Shown here: in pieces, positions 44,043-51,675 of the stretch | Layout: every line of letters starts with the position of its first letter | How positions within the stretch are numbered: the stretch's first letter is position 1 | Assembly: GCA_903851195.1 (NCBI GenBank) | Contig: CAINNJ010000055.1 | Span: 124,001 to 188,000, forward strand | DNA from: an uncultured Acidobacteriia bacterium | GTDB lineage: Bacteria > Acidobacteriota > Terriglobia > Bryobacterales > Bryobacteraceae | Direction: 5' to 3' | Length of the DNA stretch: 64,000 nucleotides | The notes under the pieces: model-generated | The model's input: the letters and a program-made list of their open reading frames with translations, nothing else | Told to the model about the DNA's origin: nothing | Database searches by the model: none | Position numbers and translations under genes: made by a program

Positions 44043-45332
44043 TTAGTTTCCGCCGCCGCCTTCACCACCGCCGCCGCCCATGTTCCAGCTGCCGGCGAGG
44101 GGATCGGCGCCGTTGCTGGGAGCCGCGCGGAGGATCGGTTCGACGCCGGCGACCAGTGCGGTCGCGGTGAGTTTGGCGGCGTCGTTTCCGGTGGCTCCGG
44201 TAACGATGATGGAGTCGCCCGCTTTCAGTTCGGCGAGGGTAATGGAGGGCTGCTGTTCGATGATGCGGCCGATATCCATGCCGCCCCGTCCGCGACCGCC
44301 ACCGAAGCCGCCGCGTCCGCCGCCCGGTCCACCGGGTCCGCCAGGTCCGCCCGCGCCAGGCGCACCCGGCGCATTGGCGGGCATGCCGGGAGCGATTCCC
44401 GCGTTACCGCCCGGCGCCGGAGGTCCGCCAGGACCACCCGGACCGCCGGGTCCGCGACCGCCGCCCGCGCCGCCGCGACCGCCGCGAGCCTGCTGGTAGG
44501 AAGGGTTCAACTGCATGGCGACCATCAAAGCCGCCTGATCGGAGAATTTCTTGAGCGAGGTGTCGGCGCGAAGGGCGATAACGACGGGCTTCTTCGAGGC
44601 GGTTTCCGTGCCGCTGATCTGGTTCGCGGCGGTGTCGATCGATTTGACCTGCACGCCGATCGTCTTGAATGAGCCGAAGCCGATGCTGTCCGCCTTGATC
44701 TCGCTCAGGTCGGCGTTCTTCTGGCCGAGGACGCGAAGCTGGTCGCCGGTCTTGATCTGCTCCAGTTTGCCCGGTTCGTACTTGCCGGAGTCGGGGTTGT
44801 AGCGCTGGTAGTCCACCTTGCCCGCGATGTTGAGAGCAACTTCTTTCGGGGTGGGGCTGCCGGGGACTTTGGTGGTGAACTTCAACTGTTTGGCGCCGGC
44901 ATCGACGGAAGTGACCAGGCCGGTGGTGGCGTTCTTCCACTCTTCCTGCGTCTTCTGGATGCGCTGGGCGATGTCGGACTGTTTCGTGAAGATGATGGTG
45001 CGGGCAGGCTTGCCGGTGGGATCCGCAGTCAGCACGCGGGCAATCACTTTGTCGCCGGCTTCAATGTCTTTGGATTCGGCCGGGGTGGCCTTTTTGACGT
45101 CGGTTTCGCCGGCGGGGATGCGCATGAAAGAGGTGCGCTCGTCAAATTTAACGGTGGTGTCCTCGCCTTTATCGGACTTCACCGAGACGACCTTGGCGGC
45201 CGCGTCTGCCTTGGTTACGGTGCCGCTCACGCTGACGTAGGGCGATGCTTTGGCCGCCGCGGCATCCTGGGCCGAAAGTGGAGCGACGGCTCCCAGCAGC
45301 GATACGAAAACCGAAAAGACAACTCTTCTCAT
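44043..45332 (-). CDS. Secreted DUF5666-like protein with collagen-like Gly/Pro-rich segment
   Basis: A 429-residue protein with a signal peptide (MRRVVFSVFVSLLGAVAPLSAQ). Residues about 30-280 contain repeats of a beta-rich unit of the type VSGTVTKADAAAKVVSVKSDKGEDTTVKFDERT and ITGTxTS... as in DUF5666 proteins. Residues about 285-380 are made almost only of G, P, A and R (GGPGGPGGPPAPGGNAG and GPGGGRGGFGGGRGRGG), then a return to the beta pattern and a Gly-rich tail. The ATG at 45332 starts the signal peptide. It is a single-gene unit with a clear terminator. Function unknown. Confidence 0.75.
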   Translation of the reverse strand: MRRVVFSVFVSLLGAVAPLSAQDAAAAKASPYVSVSGTVTKADAAAKVVSVKSDKGEDTTVKFDERTSFMRIPAGETDVKKATPAESKDIEAGDKVIARVLTADPTGKPARTIIFTKQSDIAQRIQKTQEEWKNATTGLVTSVDAGAKQLKFTTKVPGSPTPKEVALNIAGKVDYQRYNPDSGKYEPGKLEQIKTGDQLRVLGQKNADLSEIKADSIGFGSFKTIGVQVKSIDTAANQISGTETASKKPVVIALRADTSLKKFSDQAALMVAMQLNPSYQQARGGRGGAGGGRGPGGPGGPGGPPAPGGNAGIAPGMPANAPGAPGAGGPGGPGGPGGGRGGFGGGRGRGGMDIGRIIEQQPSITLAELKAGDSIIVTGATGNDAAKLTATALVAGVEPILRAAPSNGADPLAGSWNMGGGGGEGGGGN

Positions 45333-45409
45333 ATTGCCAGTATGGCGGGAAAATACCCCGAAATGTAACCGCATCCCGGCCGGCGAGGGTAATTAAAGGT
45401 AAAGGGCGG

Positions 45410-45625
45410 TCAGGACGCGGTGGGGCGCGCCGAGTGGCGCCACGGACCGGGGGAGGTGACCGGCACGGGATCCCGGCGCAGCTGTCGCAGGCGGTCCAGA
45501 CTGGCGCGAGCGTCTCTCTCCGCGTGGTGGCGCGTGGAGGTTTCCATGGCGATGCAAGCCCACAGAAGAAGAACCGCGACCGTCATGGCTCGCAGGCCGG
45601 TTTTGGTGATTCCGAAAAGTCGCAC
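45410..45625 (-). CDS. Small membrane protein
   Basis: A 71-residue protein from GTG at 45625 (the frame opens earlier at 45670). It reads VRLFGITKTGLRAMTVAVLLLWACIAMETSTRHHAERDARASLDRLRQL and then a proline-rich tail: one membrane span preceded by a basic segment and followed by a charged helix. A purine-rich AGGG lies upstream. Function unknown. Moderate support because there is no homology check. Confidence 0.55.
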   Translation of the reverse strand: MRLFGITKTGLRAMTVAVLLLWACIAMETSTRHHAERDARASLDRLRQLRRDPVPVTSPGPWRHSARPTAS

Positions 45626-45846
45626 CGTTTCTGTACCCTGGCCGCAGTAGCGGCAGCAGCGGTGAAGCAATCGGCGTGCCAGGCGCTGAAGGCCGAAAAA
45701 CCGAAGCCATTCTCAGCTCACTCGGGTGCTCACTCGGGCACACACCGGCACGGCTGTGCCGTCGTGGCACAGTTCACGGGATCTTAATGGTCTAACCCTT
45801 GATTTTCAACACAGGAAGCGTCATATCTGATGCAGGGAGAGTTTTT

Positions 45847-46089
45847 ATGAGAAGGATCATGCTTGTTGTTTCGTTGCTTGGATTTACGGCAACTTCGACG
45901 GCTGCGGCGGTCCTGCCGTTTCCCTGGGCAAAGGCACGTCCGAAGGTGGCGTCGGAAATGAAGCCGAAGCGGGTGGCTTATCACGGCAGTCCGGGGTTCT
46001 CGTCGGCCGGGCGATTACGCTTTCCGGGTTCGGGGCAGGTACCATCCGGTGCCGCCGGGAAATCCCGCGGAAGAAGAGCGGACCGGTAA
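45847..46089 (+). CDS. Small secreted basic protein, possibly frameshifted
   Basis: An 80-residue frame with GGGAGAG ahead of the ATG and a clear signal-like start (MRRIMLVVSLLGFTATSTAAAVLPFPWAKARPK). The last 35 residues are G/S/R-rich and look less natural than the same DNA in another frame, which reads RPGDYAFRVRGRYHPVPPGNPAEEERTGKRRPTEA and stops at 46109-46111. One indel near 46000 would join the two. Function unknown. Confidence 0.5.
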   Translation: MRRIMLVVSLLGFTATSTAAAVLPFPWAKARPKVASEMKPKRVAYHGSPGFSSAGRLRFPGSGQVPSGAAGKSRGRRADR

Positions 46090-46307
46090 GCGGCGGCCGA
46101 CAGAGGCCTGAATGCACCACGTGGTGGTTGAAAACCACCGGGGTCGGTTTTCATGTTGTTTTCCTGCGCCGCGTCCCGAAGCACTGTTCACAACCGGACA
46201 CTTCTTTCCCATCGTCGGACAAAACGCGTCCGAAATCCTGCGGCTAAATCCTTTCAAATGAGTGGTTTGTGATTGGTGGCAGGGCTGCACCACACAATCC
46301 CGCAATC
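46090..46307 (+). promoter_or_regulatory. Control region of the ABC efflux operon
   Basis: Contains CGGACA at 46195-46200 and 46216-46221, 21 bases apart (two helical turns), the second being part of a perfect palindrome TCGGAC-N7-GTCCGA at 46215-46233. A short hairpin (GGTGGTT, GAA, AACCACC) lies at 46123-46139. The repeats are candidate binding sites for the NtrC-type regulator of the operon. Confidence 0.4.
46274..46289 (+). promoter_or_regulatory. Candidate sigma-54 (-24/-12) promoter
   Basis: TTGGTGGCAGGGCTGCA: GG at 46275-46276 and GC at 46287-46288, separated by ten bases as in sigma-54 promoters. Match outside these bases is partial (TGG and TGCA fit, the CAC does not). It would start transcripts about eight bases ahead of the adaptor ATG at 46308, which has no ribosome site. 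Confidence 0.3.
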
Positions 46308-47594
46308 ATGGACGTACAACGCCAGGGTGTCAAGAAGCGCAAGGTAATCCGCCGGACTATTTTCGGCGTTGTTCTGGTGGGCGCGCTGGCCGGCGCCGCC
46401 TACGGCGTGAAACAGCTGAAGCCGGCGCTGCCGAGCGTGGATGCGGGCACGGTCTGGCCCGACACGGTGAAGCGGGGGCCGATGCTGCGGCAGGTGCACG
46501 GGCTGGGGTCGCTGGTGCCGGAGGAGGTGGTGTGGATCTCCTCGGTGACGGATGGCCGGGTGGAGAAGATCTACATCCAGCCGGGCACGCTGGTGAAGCC
46601 GGACACGGTGATCATGCAACTCTCGAATCCCACGCTCACACAGGGCATGGTGGCGGCGGAGTTCGATCTGAAACAGGCCGAAGCGAATCTGCAGGATCTG
46701 AATGTCACGCTGCAAAGCACCACCTTCGATAAGCAGGCGGTGGCGGCGCAGGTGGCGAGCGACCTGAGCGACGCGAGGCTGGCGGCGGATCGCGATGCGC
46801 AGCTTTCGAAGCTTGGATTGATTCCGGAACTGGACGTGAAGCTGTCGCAGAGCAAGGCGAAGCAGCTGGAGTTTCGCAATCAGCTGGAAGAGAAGCGGCT
46901 GGGAATCATTCACCAGTCGGTTGAGGCGCAGTTGGCGGCGCAGAAGGTCAAGATCGATCAGCTGAAGGCCGCGTACGCGCTGAAGCAGCAGCAGGTGGAG
47001 CAGTTGCGGGTGCGGGCCGGCGTGGCCGGGACGCTGCAGCAGCTAGGCAGCGCGAGCGCGGCGGGCGCGAACGGGCCGCCGCTCGAATCCGGCCAGAACG
47101 TGACGGCGGGCGCGATTCTGGCGAAGGTCGCGCAGCAGAACCGGCTGAAGGCGCAGGTGAAGATCACGGAGACCGAGGCGAAGGACATCGCGATCGGGCA
47201 GCCCGCGTCGATCGACACGCGCAACGGCATCATTCCGGGCAAGGTGATCCGCATCGATCCTTCGGCGGTGAACGGGACCGTGCTGGTGGATGTGGCGCTG
47301 CAGGGCGCGCTGCCGGACGGGGCGCGGCCGGATCTGAGTGTCGACGGCACCATCGATATCGAGCGTCTCAACGATGTGATGTATGTCGGCCGGCCAACGG
47401 TGGGCCAGCCGAACAGCACGGTCACGATGTTCCGCTACGACCCCGATGGAAAAACGGCCACGCGGACCACCGTGAAACTGGGGCGCGCCTCGGTCGGTTC
47501 CATCGAAGTGCTGAGCGGTTTGAAGGTGGGCGATAAGGTGATTCTGTCGGACATGAGCCAGCAGGATTCACACGACCGCATTCGTCTGAATTAA
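46308..47594 (+). CDS. Efflux periplasmic adaptor protein (HlyD/MacA-like)
   Basis: A 428-residue protein with an N-terminal membrane anchor (VIRRTIFGVVLVGALAGAAYG), the lipoyl-like part (VTDGRVEKIYIQPGTLVKPDTVIMQLSNPTL) and its second half (VRAGVAGTLQQL...), a long coiled-coil hairpin between them (about residues 110-230) and the beta-barrel region to the C-terminus (VLSGLKVGDKVILSD). The ATG at 46308 is preferred to an in-frame start 13 codons upstream because it begins a normal N-terminus. First gene of the efflux operon; it would link the inner membrane permease to an outer membrane channel, which is not seen here. Confidence 0.88.
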   Translation: MDVQRQGVKKRKVIRRTIFGVVLVGALAGAAYGVKQLKPALPSVDAGTVWPDTVKRGPMLRQVHGLGSLVPEEVVWISSVTDGRVEKIYIQPGTLVKPDTVIMQLSNPTLTQGMVAAEFDLKQAEANLQDLNVTLQSTTFDKQAVAAQVASDLSDARLAADRDAQLSKLGLIPELDVKLSQSKAKQLEFRNQLEEKRLGIIHQSVEAQLAAQKVKIDQLKAAYALKQQQVEQLRVRAGVAGTLQQLGSASAAGANGPPLESGQNVTAGAILAKVAQQNRLKAQVKITETEAKDIAIGQPASIDTRNGIIPGKVIRIDPSAVNGTVLVDVALQGALPDGARPDLSVDGTIDIERLNDVMYVGRPTVGQPNSTVTMFRYDPDGKTATRTTVKLGRASVGSIEVLSGLKVGDKVILSDMSQQDSHDRIRLN

Positions 47595-47640
47595 GCGTTT
47601 TGTTTGCGAACGGATGGCGGGCCCGCACCGTCTGATACGG

Positions 47641-47690
47641 AATGGACGCATGGCGTCCGCAAGAGAATGGATGCATTGCGTCCGCAAGAT
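47641..47690 (+). repeat. Two tandem 25-base repeats between adaptor and ATPase genes
   Basis: Copies at 47641-47665 and 47666-47690 match in 22 of 25 positions. Each contains a 6-bp inverted repeat around ATG or ATT (GGACGC, ATG, GCGTCC in the first; GGATGC, ATT, GCGTCC in the second, where one base pair becomes a G-U-type wobble). They directly precede the AAGGAG ribosome site of the next gene. Confidence 0.7.
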
Positions 47691-47702
47691 AAGGAGAAAT
47701 GA

Positions 47703-48425
47703 ATGGAAGCTTCCACGAACGGCCGCGACTCGCTGATCCATCTGGACGGAGTCACCAAGGTCTTTGTTACCGACGAGGTCGAGACGCACGCACTGGCGGG
47801 AATCCACCTGAATATCACGCGCGGTGAGTATGTTTCGATCACCGGGCCTTCCGGCTGCGGGAAGTCGACGCTGCTGGCGATTCTGGGGCTGCTCGATACG
47901 CCGAGCAATGGCTCTTACACGCTGAACAGCCAGGCGGTGGCGAATCTGAAAATGCAGGAGAGGGCTCGCATTCGCAATCGCGAGATCGGGTTCATTTTTC
48001 AGGCGTTCAATCTGATTGGCGATCTGAACGTTTACGAGAACGTGGAACTGCCGCTGACATATCGCGGGATGCCTTCCTCGGAGCGGAAGAAGGCCGTGAT
48101 GGAGGCGCTGGAGAAGGTCGGGATGTCGCATCGCGTGAAGCATTATCCGTCGCAGCTCTCGGGCGGTCAGCATCAGCGCGTGGCGGTGGCGCGGGCGCTG
48201 GCGGGAAGCCCTTCCGTGCTGCTGGCGGACGAGCCGACGGGGAACCTGGATTCGGTGAACGGCGAGGCCGTGATGGGGCTGCTGAAAGATCTGCACCGCA
48301 ACGGGGCGACGATCGTGATGGTGACGCACGATCCGCGGTATGCGAGCTTCGCGGACCACACGATCCACATGTTCGACGGCCGGATTGTGGAAGAGAGCGG
48401 CGGCGCGGGCGCGGCGATTCATTAG
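47703..48425 (+). CDS. ABC transporter ATP-binding protein (MacB/LolD-like)
   Basis: A 240-residue ATPase of the LolD/MacB type: Walker A SGPSGCGKST (GPSGCGKS), LSGGQHQR signature, Walker [13 protein letters not shown], and TIVMVTHDPRYASFADHTIHMFDGRIVEE. AAGGAG lies seven bases ahead of the ATG. It energises the FtsX-type permease that follows 26 bases later. Confidence 0.92.
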   Translation: MEASTNGRDSLIHLDGVTKVFVTDEVETHALAGIHLNITRGEYVSITGPSGCGKSTLLAILGLLDTPSNGSYTLNSQAVANLKMQERARIRNREIGFIFQAFNLIGDLNVYENVELPLTYRGMPSSERKKAVMEALEKVGMSHRVKHYPSQLSGGQHQRVAVARALAGSPSVLLADEPTGNLDSVNGEAVMGLLKDLHRNGATIVMVTHDPRYASFADHTIHMFDGRIVEESGGAGAAIH

Positions 48426-48451
48426 GCGTTGACGGACAGGCGTTGCCGAAA

Positions 48452-50959
48452 ATGGACAACTTTCTCAAAGATCTGCGGTACGGGTATCGCACGCTGCTGC
48501 GGAATCCGGGTTTCACGGCGGTGGCGGTGGTGTCGCTGGCGCTGGGAATCGGCGCCAATACCGCCATTTTCAGTTTCCTGAATACCGTGCTGCTGCGGAA
48601 CCTGCCGGTGCGGGAGCCGGAGCGGCTGGTGATCTTTGGAGAAGGCCGGGGGCGGGGCATTTACGGCGGTCCTCCGGATTCGGCGATGGAGTTGTTCGGG
48701 TGGGACCAGTATCAGAATTTCCGCAAACAGAATCAGGTCTTCGAGGATGTGGCGGCGATCAACAGTTCACCGGCTCGACTGTATCTGACGATGGGCGGGG
48801 AAAACTCGTCGGGTCTGCCGGAGGCCGCGCAGGCGAATCTGGTGAGCGGCAATTTCTTCGATATGCTCGGCGTGCAGCCGGCGGCGGGGCGGTTCTTCCA
48901 CGACAGCGCGGACGCCGCTTTGGGGGCCAGCCCGTGGGTGGTTCTGAACGACGGTTACTGGGAGCGGCGTTTCCACCGGTCGCAACAGGCGATCGGGCAG
49001 CCGGTTCGCATCGGGGATCGTTCGTATACGGTGATTGGCGTGGCTCCCCGCGGGTTCTTCGGGACGAAGGTGGGCGAGTCGCCGGACCTGTGGCTGCCGG
49101 TTTCCATGCAGGACCAGATGCCGGGTTCGCCGAAGCTGCTGAACGAGCGGCTGATGCAGTTCCTGTACGTGATAGGGCGGATGAAGCCGGGCGTCACGAT
49201 GCAGCAGGCGCAGGCGAATGTGAACGTGCTTTATCAGCAGATGCTGCCCGGCGAAGTGGGGCCCAATCCGCAGCCGGACGACATGGAACATATCCGGCAC
49301 GCCAAAGTCATTCTGACGCCGGGTGACAAGGGGCTTGCGGGGCTTCGGTACACGTACAAGACGCCGCTGCAGATCCTGATGGTGGTGGTGGCGCTGGTGC
49401 TGCTGATTGCGTGCGCGAACGTGGCGAATCTGCTGCTGGCGCTCTCCGCGCGGCGGCGGAAGGAGTTTGCGTTGCGGGTCGCGATGGGGGCGGCGCGGAG
49501 CCGGATCGTGCGGCAGTTGCTGACGGAGAGTGTTCTGCTCTCGGCGTCGGGCGGACTGCTGGGCGTGCTGTTCGCGTCGGCCGGAGGGAAGTTGCTGGTG
49601 CATCTGATCTCGACCGGGCCGCGGGCCTTGCCACTCGATTTTGAACTGGACGGCCGGGTGCTCGCGTTCACGGTGACGCTTTCGGTGCTGACCGGGATCC
49701 TGTTCGGACTGGTGCCGGCGCTGCGGGCGAGCCGTCTCGATCTGAACTCGTCGCTGAAGGAAGGCAAGGCGAGTATGTCGTCGCCGGGCAAGGTGACGTT
49801 CGGGCGCGGCCTGGTGGCCGGACAGGTGGCTTTATCGCTGGGGCTGCTGGTGACGGCGGGGCTGCTGCTGCACAGTTTTCAGAATCTGATTTCGATCGAG
49901 ACGGGCTTTGAGCGGCAGAACGTTTTGTTGTTCAAGCTGGATACGGAGGCGTCGCTCTACTCGAAAGACCAGAGGCTGATCAGCCTCTACGGGCAGATCG
50001 AAGAGAAGATTTCGCATCTGCCGGGAGTGGGTTCGGAAGGCGTCAGCCTGATGGCTTTCAACGAAGGGCGGCGGCAGACCACGTTCACGGTGCCGGGGCT
50101 GAATCTGCCGGAGCAGATGCGCCTGACTTGTGAGAATTTCGTGAGCGCGGGCTATTTTCCGGTGCTGCGGATTCCGCTGCTGCTGGGACGGTCGTTCACG
50201 CCTTCAGACACGCTGAAGTCGCCCATGGTGACCGTGATCAGCGAGACGTTCGCGAACAGGATTTTCGGCAACCCGGCCAATGCGCTGGGGCGCACCGTGA
50301 ATCTGGACGGGGAAGAAAAGCCGGTGCAGATTGTCGGCGTGGCGCGCGACGTGAAAGCGCAGAACGTGCGGGACAAGGACATGATGATGGCTTATCGCTC
50401 GGTCTATCAGGTGCCCGATTACATGCATACGCTGGCGGTGCGCGTGACCGGCGATCCGGCCCAGGTGGCTGCGGGGGTTCGGCAGATCATCCACGGCGCC
50501 GAGCCGAATCTGCCGATTCGGTGGACCACGACGCTGGCCGACGAGGTGAGCAATTCGCTGGTGACGGAGCGGGCGATCGCGCAGCTCTCCACATTCTTCG
50601 CGGTGCTGGCGCTGGCGCTTTCGGCGATCGGGCTGTACGGGACGATCTCATTCGCGGTGGCGCGGCGGACCAGTGAGATCGGCATCCGCATGGCGCTGGG
50701 CGCGCCGCGGGTGGGCGTGGTCGGCATGGTGCTTCGGGACGCCATGCTGCTGACCGGCGCCGGAATCGCAGTGGGGCTGCCGCTGGCTTTAGTCGTGACG
50801 CGTGAGATGGGGTCGATGCTTTACGGGTTGGGGACGGTCGATGTGGTGACGGTGATCGGGTCGGTGCTGGCGCTGAGCGCGGTGGCTGCGTTTGCGGGGT
50901 ACCTGCCGGCGCGGCGGGCGTCGAATGTGGATCCCATGGTCGCGCTACGTTATGAATAG
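48452..50959 (+). CDS. ADOP/MacB-type FtsX-domain permease
   Basis: An 835-residue protein with the ADOP plan: N-terminal MDNFLKDLRYGYRTLLRNPGFTAVAVVSLALGIGANTAIFSFLNTVLLRNLPV, a large MacB periplasmic domain, an FtsX block with spans near residues 310-430, a second MacB periplasmic domain and a final FtsX block ending in LPARRASNVDPMVALRYE. The ATG at 48452 is preferred to the TTG at 48443, since MDNFLKDLRYG is the usual family start. Unlike most ADOP genes it stands between two ATPase genes. It probably moves lipids, drugs or peptides out of the periplasm. Confidence 0.9.
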   Translation: MDNFLKDLRYGYRTLLRNPGFTAVAVVSLALGIGANTAIFSFLNTVLLRNLPVREPERLVIFGEGRGRGIYGGPPDSAMELFGWDQYQNFRKQNQVFEDVAAINSSPARLYLTMGGENSSGLPEAAQANLVSGNFFDMLGVQPAAGRFFHDSADAALGASPWVVLNDGYWERRFHRSQQAIGQPVRIGDRSYTVIGVAPRGFFGTKVGESPDLWLPVSMQDQMPGSPKLLNERLMQFLYVIGRMKPGVTMQQAQANVNVLYQQMLPGEVGPNPQPDDMEHIRHAKVILTPGDKGLAGLRYTYKTPLQILMVVVALVLLIACANVANLLLALSARRRKEFALRVAMGAARSRIVRQLLTESVLLSASGGLLGVLFASAGGKLLVHLISTGPRALPLDFELDGRVLAFTVTLSVLTGILFGLVPALRASRLDLNSSLKEGKASMSSPGKVTFGRGLVAGQVALSLGLLVTAGLLLHSFQNLISIETGFERQNVLLFKLDTEASLYSKDQRLISLYGQIEEKISHLPGVGSEGVSLMAFNEGRRQTTFTVPGLNLPEQMRLTCENFVSAGYFPVLRIPLLLGRSFTPSDTLKSPMVTVISETFANRIFGNPANALGRTVNLDGEEKPVQIVGVARDVKAQNVRDKDMMMAYRSVYQVPDYMHTLAVRVTGDPAQVAAGVRQIIHGAEPNLPIRWTTTLADEVSNSLVTERAIAQLSTFFAVLALALSAIGLYGTISFAVARRTSEIGIRMALGAPRVGVVGMVLRDAMLLTGAGIAVGLPLALVVTREMGSMLYGLGTVDVVTVIGSVLALSAVAAFAGYLPARRASNVDPMVALRYE

Positions 50960-50968
50960 CCGGAGAGA

Positions 50969-51670
50969 ATGCCAACCCCACTGATCCAACTCAGGAATGT
51001 CGAACGTTTTTATCAGAACGGGCCGACACGGACTTACGTGCTGCGGCGCATCGACATCGACATCAATGAAGGCGATTTCATTACGATCATGGGGCCTTCG
51101 GGGTCCGGTAAATCGACGCTGCTGAATCTGATCGGCATGCTGGACAGCGGGTGGTCGGGCGAGTACCATCTGCTGGAGCATCCGGTGCACAAGCTGAATG
51201 CGAAGCAGCGGATCGAACTGAATAAGCGTTATATCGGCTTCGTTTTTCAGAGCTATCATCTGCTGGACGATCTGACGGTGGCGGAGAATCTGGACGTGCC
51301 GTTGTCCTATCGCAATGTGAAGAAATCGGAGCGGGCCTCGCTGGTGGCGGATTCGCTGGATCGGTTTCATATTGTCGGGAAGAAGGATCTGTATCCGAGC
51401 CAGCTTTCGGGCGGGCAGCAGCAACTGGTGGCGATCGCGCGGGCGGTGATTGCGAGTCCGAAGCTGATTCTGGCCGATGAGCCGACGGGGAATCTGCATT
51501 CGGCGCAGGGCGAAGAGATCATGCAGCTGTTTAAGAAGCTGAACGGCGAGGGCACGACCATCATTCAGGTGACGCATTCCGAGCGGTGCGCGGAGTACGG
51601 CGACCGCATCATCAATCTGGCGGACGGCTGGCTGGCCGGCGCGGCGCCGCAGACGGGACAGCGCGCGTAA
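50969..51670 (+). CDS. ABC transporter ATP-binding protein (MacB/LolD-like), second copy
   Basis: A 233-residue ATPase: Walker [26 protein letters not shown], Walker [14 protein letters not shown] (LHS in place of the usual LDS) and [26 protein letters not shown]. It starts ten bases after the permease stop. It is clearly a paralogue of the first ATPase, with a different signature and Walker B surroundings. Confidence 0.9.
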   Translation: MPTPLIQLRNVERFYQNGPTRTYVLRRIDIDINEGDFITIMGPSGSGKSTLLNLIGMLDSGWSGEYHLLEHPVHKLNAKQRIELNKRYIGFVFQSYHLLDDLTVAENLDVPLSYRNVKKSERASLVADSLDRFHIVGKKDLYPSQLSGGQQQLVAIARAVIASPKLILADEPTGNLHSAQGEEIMQLFKKLNGEGTTIIQVTHSERCAEYGDRIINLADGWLAGAAPQTGQRA

Positions 51671-51675
51671 TCCTC

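Noticed and set aside
44290-44500. Repetitive CG-rich array that might look like CRISPR or satellite
   Set aside because: The repeats are codon-level Gly/Pro/Arg runs in a coding frame with no spacers of even length.
46123-46139. Seven-bp hairpin as a terminator of the small secreted gene
   Set aside because: No T run on either strand; kept only as part of the control region description.
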